A DNA stretch of 64,000 nt from Paenibacillus marchantiae. GTDB lineage: Bacteria; Bacillota; Bacilli; Paenibacillales; Paenibacillaceae. Below, one piece after another: positions 52,624 through 61,859 of the stretch (its first letter is position 1; every line of letters starts with the position of its first letter). The translations under genes were made by a program, and so were the position numbers. Under the pieces are notes generated by a model. It was not told where the DNA came from. It searched no databases and was given only the letters and a program-made list of their open reading frames with translations. The stretch lies in the NCBI RefSeq assembly GCF_028771845.1, contig NZ_CP118270.1, forward strand, positions 124,001-188,000. Direction: 5' to 3'.

Positions 52624-54228
52624 CTACTCCCGTTCTGGCTCTCCTGAAGAATCTTTGGGCTGTGATCTAGCAAGCTCTCTAGCATGTTTGTATGCGGAAG
52701 GCGATTCCCCTACATACTTCTTGAATTTGCCGTGGAAGTAATCCACGTTGGCATACCCCACCCTCGCGGCAACCTGGTGCACCTTTAAGCCTTCATCGAG
52801 AAGTTCCTTCGCCTTCTCCATTCGGACCTTATCGAGAAATGCATTGAAATATTCCCCGGTATGGTTTTTGAACAGCTTGCCCAAATAACTGCTATTGTAG
52901 TTAAATACCTCAGCGAGTACCTCCAGCTTGAGATTTTCGCCGGGATTACGACGGATAAATTCAATCATTTGTTTCAGTACCGTATCCTTGCTTCCTCCAC
53001 CCATGCGCTGAATAAGCCGGTTCAGGTGTTGAGCAGCCATCACTTTGAGATCCAGTAACGTTAATTGATGGTAGACCTCCGTAATTAGAACGGAATGCTC
53101 CTGCATAATAGATTGCATATGCTGATTCGTTGCCGCAAGTTTGTTAATAGCCAATGAAAACACTTGGGAGAACGCCGTCTTAATCGCCTGTTCTGTCTGA
53201 TGATGGGGGATCAGACGTTCCTCGATTTCGGTCAGCACACGCATCACGGACTCGCTACTCCGAATGTCGAGCGCATAATACAGCTTGTCCGCCAATTCTG
53301 CTTCATCCGGTTCACCACTAACTTCATCCAGCGCAATAACCGGCCCAGAAGTACTTTTGCTCTTCTCGCCTTCGTTCCATAACATAATACGTTGTTCCGC
53401 GAACAGGAAACGTCCGCCCAATACGCCGTTGGCCTGATTATAGGAATGTGCGATGTCTGCTGTGGAGTTTACAGGTTGACCTGCTGCCGCGTACATGTGA
53501 ATATTCCATTCTCCCAGCAGCCCTTCCAACTCATCATATAAACTCTGGGCAGATTGGACAGTCAAAATAGGCTCTTTACATAACAGTCCCAGTCCGGAAT
53601 GGAACGAAAACACAATGCCCCGATCTTTCTGGTCAAAAGCTTCCGCCAGTCTGCGTTTCACTACACTACCACGCTGTAAATCAGGTTCGGCATGCATCTC
53701 CAGCAGCACAACCTGATACTGCGACCAATTCAATCCTAGAGCATTTGCTTCCATCGTTTCTGTACCTTCCAGGCTATCAAAAAGCAATGCTTCAATCTGG
53801 TGCTCCCGGTAGGCTGTATCCTCACCAGCATGGCGGGCCAGTGTCAGACGCTCCCTTGTTAGCATCACAGAGATCCGCTCCAGCTCACTAATAATCTCCT
53901 CTTCATCCACCGGCTTGAGCAGATACCCATCTACGCCAAAACTGATGGCTTTCTTGGCATAATCAAAATCCGCGTACCCACTCAGGATCAGAAAGTGCGA
54001 CCCCGGATGGTGCTGCCGCACTTCTTCAATCACATCCAGTCCGGTCATGCCGGGCATGCGAATATCGATGATCGTCAGGTCCGGTTCCAGCTCTTCGAAG
54101 CGGGTGATGGCCTCACGCCCGCTGGCAGCTGTACCAATCACCTGAAAGCCGTATTTTTCCCAATCAATGATCGTTGTCAGTCCTTCACGTATGCTAGGTT
54201 CATCATCTACCAATAACACTTTATACAT
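52624..54228 (-). CDS. AraC-type response regulator, YesN family
   Basis: Two-component response regulator of 534 aa controlling carbohydrate genes. The receiver domain covers residues of about 1-120 (VLLVDDEPSIREGL, phospho-acceptor Asp 54 in LTIIDIRMPGMTG, Lys in YLLKPVDE). A long middle region follows, then an AraC-type double helix-turn-helix at the C-terminus (LEVLAEVFNYNSSYLGKLFKNHTGEYF, VHQVAARVGYANVDYFHGKFKKY). The ATG at 54228 lies inside the last codons of yesM (8-bp overlap), so translation is coupled. The likely target is the adjacent lplBC-binding protein unit. Confidence 0.92.
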   Translation of the reverse strand: MYKVLLVDDEPSIREGLTTIIDWEKYGFQVIGTAASGREAITRFEELEPDLTIIDIRMPGMTGLDVIEEVRQHHPGSHFLILSGYADFDYAKKAISFGVDGYLLKPVDEEEIISELERISVMLTRERLTLARHAGEDTAYREHQIEALLFDSLEGTETMEANALGLNWSQYQVVLLEMHAEPDLQRGSVVKRRLAEAFDQKDRGIVFSFHSGLGLLCKEPILTVQSAQSLYDELEGLLGEWNIHMYAAAGQPVNSTADIAHSYNQANGVLGGRFLFAEQRIMLWNEGEKSKSTSGPVIALDEVSGEPDEAELADKLYYALDIRSSESVMRVLTEIEERLIPHHQTEQAIKTAFSQVFSLAINKLAATNQHMQSIMQEHSVLITEVYHQLTLLDLKVMAAQHLNRLIQRMGGGSKDTVLKQMIEFIRRNPGENLKLEVLAEVFNYNSSYLGKLFKNHTGEYFNAFLDKVRMEKAKELLDEGLKVHQVAARVGYANVDYFHGKFKKYVGESPSAYKHARELARSQPKDSSGEPERE

Positions 54229-56011
54229 GCTGGTCTCCTCCTACTGGCAAGGTGAAAGAAACCTCTGTTCCTTCCCCGTACACACTCTTAATCTGTAATC
54301 CGTATGGCTCGCCGTAAGTCAACGTTAAACGTTGATGTACGTTACGCATGCCAATCCGGCTCTTCTCCTGTTCTTCCGGTCCACAGATGAACTGCATCAC
54401 TTCAGCCAGACGCTCCGGCGTAATGCCTGCCCCATCATCATCGACACGCACCTGAACGACATCCTCCACCAAACGAATATTTATATTCACACGGACCGTG
54501 CCCTCTTTATTTTCCAAACCATGCACAATCGCATTCTCAACCAGAGGCTGAATGATCAAAGGAGGAATGTACATCTTCTCCACCTCCGGATCGATATGGA
54601 TCTGGAAAGCAAGCCGATCGCCGTAACGGAATTTCTGAATTTCCAGATAAGAACGTACCATCTCCAGTTCGGCTCTGAACGTCGTTTTGCCGCTGCCAAT
54701 CTCAAGACTCTTGCGCATCAGTTTGCCTAGCAGCCTGACAATATTGGCAATCTCCGCCTCGCCTTTGATATGGGCTTTCATACGGATCGACTCCAGTGCA
54801 TTAAACAAAAAATGAGGATTGATCTGGCTGGCCATCATTTTCAGTTTAATCTCTTTCTGTGCGATTTCCAATTGATTGTTCTGTTCCGTTGCCTCCACCA
54901 CCTGAGTCATCAGTTCATTAATGCTCTTCACCATGTAATTGAACTGCCTCGACAGTTGCCCAATCTCATCATTCCCGTCAATGCGGGAGGTGACGTTCAG
55001 ATCACCCAGTGCGAGCTTATTCAAATGTTTGCTAAGGCGTAACAATCGGTTCGATGTGAGAAATGAAATGATATATACAAGCAACAATGCAATGACCAGC
55101 ACAAGCGTAATGAAGAGCATACCGATCATGCTAATGGTATTGGCGTCTTTGACAATATTTTTGGTGGCAAAAACCGAAATGATCTTCAGGCTGTTCATGC
55201 TCGATCCAGGACGCAGCTCATCAATGACAATATTGGATGGCTCCCCCCGAAAATCTGCTTCAATTGTGCCTTTGGTCTGATTTTGTAGATCTACACCAAA
55301 ATCAAGCTCGTCCAGCGTCTTGCCCACTAGTTCGGTATTTTTGGCCGCAACCACATAACCCTGTTCGTCCGTAATCAACGTCTCGAACGGTTCCTGACGT
55401 AATAATCCATTCAGCTCATCCTGATTGATTACAATCATCAGCACACCCTCGGTCCGATATTCGGCAAAAGGCACTTTGCGCACCAGACTGAGCTTATGCA
55501 CCGGATTATCTCCCTTGTCAGGAATGTAAAACCAACCGATGCTCGTCGTTTTCAACGCCTTCTGGTACCAGTAGCTCTCCTCGGTTTGCTTGTCCACAGG
55601 AATGAACTCCAGATTGTTGATCAGCGTCGGATTGGTGGAGTAAAACCGGATGCCCGCAACCTCGCGGTACAGACGCTTGTATTCCTGAAAATCTTTGTAT
55701 GCGAGGTAAGCCGAGGTCAGCTCCACAACACTTTGGTATTGTTTGTTCACAATTTCTTTCAAATCATTATTGAACATCAGAATGTTGGAAATATCCGTAG
55801 GCACACGCAGCAATGTGGTGGTCTGACTTTTGACTTTGTCCACGTTGTTAATCGTCTGTCCAATGGCATTATCCAGCGCCTGCTTCCGAAAGTATCCGGT
55901 TACAGCCAGGCCAATAATCAGTACCGGAATCATGACGACAAGTACATAGGATATGAGCAATTTATGCTTTAATTTAAGATTGTTGGATGTTCGTATGAGC
56001 CTTTTAAACAT
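54221..56011 (-). CDS. Sensor histidine kinase, YesM family
   Basis: Membrane sensor of 596 aa. A transmembrane helix (about 19-40, LLISYVLVVMIPVLIIGLAV) leads to a large external sensor domain (about 41-290), a second helix (GMLFITLVLVIALLLVYII), a HAMP linker (LGDLNVTSRIDGNDEI), a His_kinase domain with phospho-acceptor His in SQINPHFLFNALESI (about 398) and the ATP-binding domain (PLVENAIVHGLE, VDDDGAGI, GMRNVHQRL). The ATG follows GGAAGGTGCAG. A cre-like site (56031-56044) lies 20 bp upstream. It would sense an external sugar or a substrate-loaded binding protein. Confidence 0.92.
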   Translation of the reverse strand: MFKRLIRTSNNLKLKHKLLISYVLVVMIPVLIIGLAVTGYFRKQALDNAIGQTINNVDKVKSQTTTLLRVPTDISNILMFNNDLKEIVNKQYQSVVELTSAYLAYKDFQEYKRLYREVAGIRFYSTNPTLINNLEFIPVDKQTEESYWYQKALKTTSIGWFYIPDKGDNPVHKLSLVRKVPFAEYRTEGVLMIVINQDELNGLLRQEPFETLITDEQGYVVAAKNTELVGKTLDELDFGVDLQNQTKGTIEADFRGEPSNIVIDELRPGSSMNSLKIISVFATKNIVKDANTISMIGMLFITLVLVIALLLVYIISFLTSNRLLRLSKHLNKLALGDLNVTSRIDGNDEIGQLSRQFNYMVKSINELMTQVVEATEQNNQLEIAQKEIKLKMMASQINPHFLFNALESIRMKAHIKGEAEIANIVRLLGKLMRKSLEIGSGKTTFRAELEMVRSYLEIQKFRYGDRLAFQIHIDPEVEKMYIPPLIIQPLVENAIVHGLENKEGTVRVNINIRLVEDVVQVRVDDDGAGITPERLAEVMQFICGPEEQEKSRIGMRNVHQRLTLTYGEPYGLQIKSVYGEGTEVSFTLPVGGDQHV

Positions 56012-56030
56012 ATCTGCACCTTCCGTCGCT

Positions 56031-56044
56031 TATAAGCGCTTACA
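56031..56044 (-). promoter_or_regulatory. cre site upstream of yesM
   Basis: Minus-strand TGTAAGCGCTTATA matches the cre consensus at 13 of 14 bases, 20 bp before the start codon, so CcpA could silence the whole two-component system. Confidence 0.7.
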
Positions 56045-56100
56045 TATAAAGGTCAGTACATATTACGCCTGCCCTTCCAATTCATCATACCACATAACAG

Positions 56101-56122
56101 CAAAAGCCCTACAAGAGGGCTT
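56101..56122 (-). terminator. Terminator after the MFS gene
   Basis: AAGCCCT and AGGGCTT form a 7-bp stem with a short TTTT run on the minus strand, about 80 bp past the MFS stop. Confidence 0.6.
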
Positions 56123-56203
56123 CAAAAAAAGGCTGTATGCTGAGTGAAAAACAAACATGAAGTTTGTATAACTATTTCTAATGTAAGAAGTAAAACAGAT
56201 GGC

Positions 56204-57382
56204 TTAGCGGCTGCGTGCTGAGCGGAAACCGTGTCCTTTGGCACGCAGCGCAACAACCAGAGCTACAAGTGATAGGAACAGGATAGCCCAGGTAAAGGAC
56301 GAGGCTCCCCATTGATTCAGAAGCACACCTCCCGCTAATCCACCAATAGCAATAGCGAGATTCCAAACGGTCGTATTAATTGGCATAACGATATCCACAC
56401 CCTGCTCCCCGGCAGCTTGGGCAAGGGCGGTCTGCAACAGTGTAGCCGCACCGCCAAAAGTTAGACCCCAGAGCGCAACTGAACTAAATACAACGGCAAT
56501 GTGCTCGCTCCAAAGACCCAATACCAGAGAGATCAGGGCAAAGCCCGCAAGACTGATGAGAACCAGCATACGCAACCAACGATCAATAAGAATACCTGTA
56601 ATCCAGATGCCCACCAATGCCATCAGGCCAAATACAAGTAACATAAGTCCAACCTTTGATTCCAGACCGACATCGGCGAGGAAAGGGGCAATATAGGTGT
56701 ACAAAATATTATGAGCAAGCATCCAGGCCAGAACGACAGCCAGAATGGGAATTGCGCCAGGAGTCAGCAGCACCTTTATTGAAGAAATGCGCTGATCAGC
56801 AGACTGCCCCGGATAATCGGGTACTGTCCAGAGCACCCAGAAGATCAATACAAACGCCAGCAGCGACATCAGCCAGAATACCGAGCGCCAGCCCATAAAG
56901 GAACCGAGCAATGTACCTGCAGGAACACCGAATGATAAGGCAATCGGTGTACCGATCATCGCAACAGCCATGCCCCTGCCTTTGAGATGATCTGGCACCA
57001 TCCGTAGTGCATAACTGCCAATCAGGCCCCAGGAGACACCGGCTGCAACACCGGCAAAAAACCGAGCGACAAGGGTCAGTACATAGTTTGAAGAGAGGGC
57101 TGTAATCGTGTTGAAGACCAGAAAACCGATAATCGCTAGAAGTAAAAGCGGACGGCGTCGCCAGCCCCTTGTCAGCACGGCCACAGGTATGGCGGCAATC
57201 AGAGAACCTACTGCATAAAATGTGACAAGCTGCCCTGCGCCTGCCTCAGAGACCTGCAGCCCTTCCTTGATTTGCGGCAGCAACCCCGCGGGAAGAGTTT
57301 CAGTCATAATAGCTATAAAACCAGCCATAGCCAAGGCCAGCAGCCCAAACCATGGGAAACGTTGAGAAGATTTATCGGACAT
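56204..57382 (-). CDS. MFS transporter, DHA1-type exporter
   Basis: A 392-aa membrane protein with about 12 hydrophobic helices, of the drug:H+ antiporter DHA1 type. Visible: TETLPAGLLPQIKEGLQVSEAGAGQ in the first loop, the motif-A-like AVLTRGWRRRPLLL between helices 2 and 3, and FGVPAGTLLGSFMGWRSVFW in helix 5 (motif C-like). Similar proteins export sugars, purines or drugs. The divergent TetR gene with shared operator repeats is a typical local control. The ATG follows AAAGGAGC. The substrate is unknown. Confidence 0.87.
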   Translation of the reverse strand: MSDKSSQRFPWFGLLALAMAGFIAIMTETLPAGLLPQIKEGLQVSEAGAGQLVTFYAVGSLIAAIPVAVLTRGWRRRPLLLLAIIGFLVFNTITALSSNYVLTLVARFFAGVAAGVSWGLIGSYALRMVPDHLKGRGMAVAMIGTPIALSFGVPAGTLLGSFMGWRSVFWLMSLLAFVLIFWVLWTVPDYPGQSADQRISSIKVLLTPGAIPILAVVLAWMLAHNILYTYIAPFLADVGLESKVGLMLLVFGLMALVGIWITGILIDRWLRMLVLISLAGFALISLVLGLWSEHIAVVFSSVALWGLTFGGAATLLQTALAQAAGEQGVDIVMPINTTVWNLAIAIGGLAGGVLLNQWGASSFTWAILFLSLVALVVALRAKGHGFRSARSR

Positions 57383-57427
57383 CTGTGCAGCTCCTTTTTA
57401 GATAATATAGGACATAGAATCGAATTA

Positions 57428-57495
57428 TGGATCGATCATTCCTTATATTATCCACCCTCTCCTACCTTGTCAACGACTTTTGGATCGATTAGTAT
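57428..57495. promoter_or_regulatory. Face-to-face MFS and tetR promoters with two operators
   Basis: Minus promoter for MFS: TTGACA (57468-57473), 17 bp, TAATAT (57445-57450). Plus promoter for tetR: TTGTCA (57467-57472), 17 bp, TAGTAT (57490-57495). The two -35 boxes share five bases. TGGATCGATCA (57428-57438, at the MFS start point) and TGGATCGATTA (57481-57491, in the tetR spacer) are probable operators 53 bp apart. Confidence 0.8.
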
Positions 57496-57525
57496 ATAAT
57501 TAAGAAAAACGAGGGGGAATCTCTA

Positions 57526-58137
57526 ATGGCAAGAACCGGACGTCCGCGCATTTTTGATCGGGATGAAGCCCTGTTGCAGGCAATGATGCTCTTTTGGGAA
57601 CAAGGATTCGAAGCCACCTCATTGCTTCAACTTCGAGCGGTCATGGGGGATATTTCAGCAGCCAGCTTCTATGCAGCCTTTGAATCCAAAGAAGCTCTTT
57701 ATAAAGAAGCGGTAGAACGATATATGGGTTCATTTGGACGCGTTACGGAAAGCTTCTCAGATCTTACGCTATCTCCAAGAGAAGCGATTGAAACAACTTT
57801 AAGAAGTACCGCCAAAATGCAAACAGACAGCGCACATCCATCTGGCTGTTTAATTGTGCTGTCAGCCAGCACATGTTCTTCCAAAAACAATCATATCCGT
57901 GACATAACCGCCGAGAAAAGAAAGCTGACTCGCAACCGCCTGCAGGCTTGCATCCAGCGCGCTGTGGAAATCGGCCAACTGCCTGCCTCCACGAATGTGG
58001 CAATGCTGACCACCGTATTTGATACTTTTATGCAAGGTATCTCTACACAAGCCCGGGACGGTATCCCTTTTGCAACGCTTGATCAGGCTATCACCGAAAT
58101 TATGGGCGTCTGGGACCTTGCTCAACATCCAGCGTGA
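57526..58137 (+). CDS. TetR-family regulator of the MFS gene
   Basis: A 203-aa repressor, probably acting on itself and on the divergent exporter gene. The N-terminal helix-turn-helix covers residues of about 25-50 (TSLLQLRAVMGDISAASFYAAF), preceded by the usual AcrR-like RPRIFDRDEALLQAMMLFWEQG. The C-terminal domain is variable and binds an unknown ligand, likely a substrate or inhibitor. The ATG follows GAGGGGGAATCTC. The operator repeats described at 57428-57495 overlap its promoter. The gene ends near a terminator shared with the OsmC gene. Confidence 0.9.
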   Translation: MARTGRPRIFDRDEALLQAMMLFWEQGFEATSLLQLRAVMGDISAASFYAAFESKEALYKEAVERYMGSFGRVTESFSDLTLSPREAIETTLRSTAKMQTDSAHPSGCLIVLSASTCSSKNNHIRDITAEKRKLTRNRLQACIQRAVEIGQLPASTNVAMLTTVFDTFMQGISTQARDGIPFATLDQAITEIMGVWDLAQHPA

Positions 58138-58172
58138 CCTTACTTCCTAATGGTCGAAATGTTAGAACAATC

Positions 58173-58203
58173 AAAAAGGCACTCCCATAATTGGAAGTGC
58201 CTC
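58173..58203. terminator. Shared terminator of the OsmC operon and tetR
   Basis: GGCACT(T)CC and GG(A)GTGCC pair around an AT loop; T runs are good on minus and weak on plus. Confidence 0.75.
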
Positions 58204-58234
58204 TTCATTGTATACTTTAACCATGTCCGTCCCG

Positions 58235-58657
58235 TTATGGACGGGGTGTGTCTACCCCATTCAGAATCAGCTTGGGATGAATATCAGCGCTAAGCGAAGC
58301 GGAAACTGCACAATACTTCTCTTCAGCCATTTGGATGGCTTTCCAGATCCGGTAATCCGGGATATCGCCGTCCACCTTGAAGATCAGGTCAATGGAAGTA
58401 AATCCTTTCGGCATACCTTCACTACGTGTACCCTGTGCTTCAATCTCAATGCCAGTAATTTTGTCCAGGAAAGCGTCCAGAATCATCGTGATATCGATCC
58501 CCATACAACCTCCGAGACCTGCCAGTAACAATTCCATGGGTGTAGCACCCTTGCTGTCACCACCATAGGCTGCTGTGGCATCCATGCCAACCGCGTAGCC
58601 AGAGGGTCCTTCGGAAGTAAATGCACGTTTGCCTTTCCATACCGTTGTTACATTCAT
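58235..58657 (-). CDS. OsmC/Ohr-family protein
   Basis: A 140-aa protein of the OsmC fold, which often reduces organic hydroperoxides with two Cys residues. Those Cys are present: C51 in LAGLGGCMGID and C116 in EEKYCAVSASL. Conserved TPMELLLAGLGGC and the Arg/Glu-rich middle region fit the YhfA/OsmC-like branch rather than classical Ohr. The ATG lies behind AAGAAGG, 18 bp after the ABC ATPase gene, so it belongs to the polar amino acid transport operon. A redox or sulfur link for that operon follows from this, but is inference. Confidence 0.86.
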   Translation of the reverse strand: MNVTTVWKGKRAFTSEGPSGYAVGMDATAAYGGDSKGATPMELLLAGLGGCMGIDITMILDAFLDKITGIEIEAQGTRSEGMPKGFTSIDLIFKVDGDIPDYRIWKAIQMAEEKYCAVSASLSADIHPKLILNGVDTPRP

Positions 58658-58675
58658 GATGTTTATCCTTCTTTC

Positions 58676-59422
58676 TTAGAATTCAGTAATTTGCTGCAAA
58701 AATCTTCGTGTCCGCTCCTGGGTCGGGTGTTCAAAAAAGGCCTGTGGACTCGCTTCTTCCACAATTGATCCATCCGCCATAAAGACGATTTTGTTAGCCA
58801 CAATCCGGGCGAACTTCAACTCATGCGTAACGACCAGCATCGTCATGCCTTCCTGTGCCAACTCCTTCATAACGGAGAGCACTTCTCCCACCAGTTCGGG
58901 ATCAAGGGCTGAGGTAGGCTCGTCAAACAGCATCACCTCAGGCTCCATGGCAAGTGCGCGGGCAATCGCTACGCGCTGCTGCTGTCCACCAGACAAACGG
59001 GATGGATATGCATCCTGCTTGTCCGACAGACCGACCCGATCCAGCAGAATCCGGCCGCGTTCGGCCGCTTCGTCCCGCTTGATTTTTTTCACAGTCACGA
59101 GCCCTTCCATCACATTGCCAAGCACCGTCTTGTGCGGATACAGATTGAACTGCTGGAAGACCATGCCGGTCTGGCGACGAATCTCCAGTACCCGGGCACG
59201 CTGGACTCGCAGCGGATCTGCGCTGTTAACCACAACACCGTTCACTTCAATCTGTCCTCCAGATAACTCTTCCAGTCCGTTTAGGCAGCGCAGTAAGGTA
59301 CTCTTGCCAGAGCCACTCGGTCCGAGCAATACCACAATATCTTTGGCATCGACATGCAGATCTATATTTGTGAGAACTTCATTTTTCCCAAAACGTTTGG
59401 TCAATCCTGTAGTTGTAATCAC
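58676..59422 (-). CDS. Polar amino acid ABC transporter ATPase
   Basis: ATPase subunit of 248 aa of the PAAT family, driving uptake of amino acids such as glutamine, arginine, histidine or cystine. Walker A GPSGSGKSTLLR (about 31-42), Q-loop QQFNLYP, signature LSGGQQQRVAIARAL, Walker B VMLFDEPTSALD and the switch His in VTHELKF are all intact. The start is GTG at 59422 behind GAGGGGAG. It is between the permease (16 bp upstream) and the OsmC gene. The length and the C-terminal FFEHPTQERTRRFL segment are typical of PAAT ATPases. Confidence 0.93.
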   Translation of the reverse strand: MITTTGLTKRFGKNEVLTNIDLHVDAKDIVVLLGPSGSGKSTLLRCLNGLEELSGGQIEVNGVVVNSADPLRVQRARVLEIRRQTGMVFQQFNLYPHKTVLGNVMEGLVTVKKIKRDEAAERGRILLDRVGLSDKQDAYPSRLSGGQQQRVAIARALAMEPEVMLFDEPTSALDPELVGEVLSVMKELAQEGMTMLVVTHELKFARIVANKIVFMADGSIVEEASPQAFFEHPTQERTRRFLQQITEF

Positions 59423-59438
59423 CGGTTCTCCCCTCCTA

Positions 59439-60083
59439 TCAGTAAGCCCGGGCCAGCCGGCGCTCCACTTGTTCCAGAATGGCCGAGAATCCGATACTCA
59501 TGATCCAGTAGATCACGCCAATCGCCAGATAAAACGGCATATTAACGTAATATTGCGCGACCAGTAGCTGTGCCGAGCGAAGCAACTCCGTAACCCCGAG
59601 GGCTGCCACAAGTGATGTTTCTTTCAGCATGCCGATAAACGTATTGCCCATTGGAGGGATCGCGATACGCACCGCTTGGGGGAATATAATCCTTCTCATC
59701 GTTTGAGCCGGTGTCATGCCTGTAGCATATGCGGCCTCCGTCTGCCCTTTTGGTACAGCTTGAATTGCTCCGCGGAACGTTTCGGACAGAAATGCACCCG
59801 CATTCAGACTAAGCCCGAGACAGGCTGCGGTGAGCGAGCCCAAGGTTACGCCATAATCGACCAGCCCATAATAAATAACGAATAATTGCACCAACAGCGG
59901 GGTTCCCCGCATGATGGATACGTAGAAACGGGCGATCATTCTAAGCCACATCGGTCCTTTCAGACGCGCGATGGCGACGAGCAACCCGATGATAAAAGCA
60001 AAAAACATTGAAATCACAGTTACATACAGCGTGTAATATGCCCCCTTCAGAAAGAAGGGGATATTCTCAAATACCAATTCCAT
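59439..60083 (-). CDS. Polar amino acid ABC transporter permease
   Basis: Integral membrane subunit of 214 aa with about five helices. The ATPase contact loop is EAAYATGMTPAQTMRRIIFPQA (EAA loop) and GTPLLVQLFVIYYGLVDYG is the His/Glu/Gln/Arg-family motif. The ATG follows AAGGGAAG. One permease gene only, so the channel is probably a homodimer. It lies between binding-protein and ATPase genes in the common SBP-permease-ATPase order. Confidence 0.92.
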   Translation of the reverse strand: MELVFENIPFFLKGAYYTLYVTVISMFFAFIIGLLVAIARLKGPMWLRMIARFYVSIMRGTPLLVQLFVIYYGLVDYGVTLGSLTAACLGLSLNAGAFLSETFRGAIQAVPKGQTEAAYATGMTPAQTMRRIIFPQAVRIAIPPMGNTFIGMLKETSLVAALGVTELLRSAQLLVAQYYVNMPFYLAIGVIYWIMSIGFSAILEQVERRLARAY

Positions 60084-60114
60084 GGATCAAACTTCCCTTC
60101 GCCCTGCCGGTTCA

Positions 60115-60966
60115 TTATTGCGCAGGCTCTTCACCGAACCATTTTTTGAAGATGGTATTGTACGTACCGTCATCCTTCATGCCTTTCAGTGCATCATTCA
60201 ATGCAGCTACAAGTTCCGGGTTGTCTTTGCGAACAGCGATACCAGCTTGGTCACTCTTGATTGGCTCACCTACGGCTTTGATGTTGAAGCCGTTGGCATC
60301 CACAATGGGTTTCAGTGCATACATGTTGTTGATTGTGGCATCAATCCGTCCAGCATTCAGATCTTTGAGTGAAGAGATGACATCGTCATAGGTTTTGATC
60401 GTGAAGTCTCCCACTTTTGGCAACACTTCATTACGCAGATATGATTCATCATTCGTACCCAAACCTACGCCAATCGTTTTACCTTTGAAATCTTCCAGCT
60501 TGGTAATATCGTTATTGTCTTCTTTGACAATGATTTTAACTTGGTTCGTGATATACGGATCACTGAAATCCAGTACTTTCTTACGATCATCAGTAATCGT
60601 CATCTGGCTGATAATGGCATCCAGCTTTTTGGCTTGCAGACTTGGTGTCAGGCCGGAGAACTCCTGGGATACAAATTCCACCTTAACTCCAAGACGCTTC
60701 GCAACCTCACGTGCGATATCTGCATCGTAGCCGTCCATTTCTTTCTTATCGTTCAGGAAGTTGTATGGAGCGTACGTGCCCATCATTCCCACTTTGATGA
60801 CGCCAGCAGACTTGATCTGCTCCAGTTCATTGTTCGCCTGTGCTCCATTGCTGCTTCCATTGTCCGTAGTTTTACTGCCACAAGCGCTGAGTACCAGCAC
60901 GGTCATTAGCAGCAGGGCTGTTAAAGTCCAGCCTTTGCGAGATTTCATTCCATATGTTTTATTCAT
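60115..60966 (-). CDS. Amino acid-binding lipoprotein
   Basis: Extracellular binding protein of 283 aa, family 3. The signal peptide ends in a lipobox, LSAC (VLVLSAC), and a Ser/Asn linker follows. GYDADIAREVAKRLGVKVEF, ISQMTITDDRKKVLDFSDPY and the Arg/Asp positions bind an alpha-amino acid headgroup. The ATG follows GGAAGTTAATGAC. The side-chain specificity (glutamine, cystine, or basic amino acids) cannot be stated; the OsmC partner and the metY gene hint at sulfur amino acids only weakly. It begins the operon. Confidence 0.92.
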   Translation of the reverse strand: MNKTYGMKSRKGWTLTALLLMTVLVLSACGSKTTDNGSSNGAQANNELEQIKSAGVIKVGMMGTYAPYNFLNDKKEMDGYDADIAREVAKRLGVKVEFVSQEFSGLTPSLQAKKLDAIISQMTITDDRKKVLDFSDPYITNQVKIIVKEDNNDITKLEDFKGKTIGVGLGTNDESYLRNEVLPKVGDFTIKTYDDVISSLKDLNAGRIDATINNMYALKPIVDANGFNIKAVGEPIKSDQAGIAVRKDNPELVAALNDALKGMKDDGTYNTIFKKWFGEEPAQ

Positions 60967-61124
60967 GTCATTAACTTCCTCTCATCCATGTAGTCATGTC
61001 TTGTTGAAACTTCTGTTTCCTGTCTTCCTAAACTGCAGTTGTACCCATTATTCCCTGCTGCTGGCTTAATCATGTGAATATTTAATCCAGTTGTTGAAAA
61101 TAAAGCTCCAGGGCCAGCACGCTT

Positions 61125-61757
61125 TTATGTGCCGAGCAGTCCATAAAATTCAAAGCTTGCCGCCTCAGCTGCGAGCTTTGTTGCTGTCATTGATGAAAAC
61201 TTGCTGTGCAACTCCTCCGAGCCAAACAGCCAGCGCGTAATCATACCTTCAATCATGCTAACCAGCAGCGCAGCGCGAAGCGGTACATCCATGGATTCCG
61301 GCAGCATGCCCAGCTCAATGGCCCGTTGCATGTTGTGGCGAAATGCTTGTTCCACTGCATTACGTGTCTCCTCGACCAGACGGCGTACTGAATCCTCGGA
61401 CACGATGCCTTTAAGCAACAACTCCATAAAATAACGATTGTCCGCTGCAAAGGAGAATAAGTCGGTAAACAGCCGTTCCGAAGCTCTCACCATATCTTCA
61501 ACCGATCCGGCATCCTTGCGGTAGCCTTGTCCGATCGCTTCAAGCAACTTCTCCCTGCCGGTCAGTACAATTTCCGACGCAATGGCCTCCTTACTTTTGA
61601 AGTGCCAGTAAAAAGTACCTTGCGCGACGCCAGCTTCCCGGACAATATCGGAAATTTTCGTCTGATGGTAGCCCTGGGTCGCAAAACGCTCCATCGCTAT
61701 GCGTATAATTTGGTCCCGGCGTTCTTCTCCGGGTTCCAAATGATTGTTTTTAGACAT
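61125..61757 (-). CDS. TetR-family transcriptional regulator
   Basis: A 210-aa TetR/AcrR regulator. The helix-turn-helix is in residues of about 25-50 (ATQGYHQTKISDIVREAGVAQGTFYWHFKSKEA). The remaining part is a typical ligand domain with LMSMIEGMITRWLFG-like helices for dimerisation. The ATG follows GGAGGATAGGC. It is divergent from uppP; a promoter (TTGACA 61822-61827, TAGGAT 61799-61804) and a CAGT-repeat motif at 61778-61790 precede it. Whether it controls uppP or a distant exporter cannot be told. Confidence 0.88.
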   Translation of the reverse strand: MSKNNHLEPGEERRDQIIRIAMERFATQGYHQTKISDIVREAGVAQGTFYWHFKSKEAIASEIVLTGREKLLEAIGQGYRKDAGSVEDMVRASERLFTDLFSFAADNRYFMELLLKGIVSEDSVRRLVEETRNAVEQAFRHNMQRAIELGMLPESMDVPLRAALLVSMIEGMITRWLFGSEELHSKFSSMTATKLAAEAASFEFYGLLGT

Positions 61758-61777
61758 TTGCCTATCCTCCCGATTGA

Positions 61778-61827
61778 TCAGTCAGTCAGTTAATGTATAT
61801 CCTATTGGATAACTAGGTTTTTGTCAA
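61778..61827 (-). promoter_or_regulatory. tetR promoter and CAGT repeat
   Basis: TTGACA (61822-61827), 17-bp spacer and TAGGAT (61799-61804). ATCAGTCAGTCAGT (about 61778-61790) is a run of three CAGT units and may be the operator. ATCC-TATT-GGAT is a small palindrome at 61799-61810. Confidence 0.6.
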
Positions 61828-61859
61828 TATGGTTTTAAACAATTCATTACGAGCATAAG

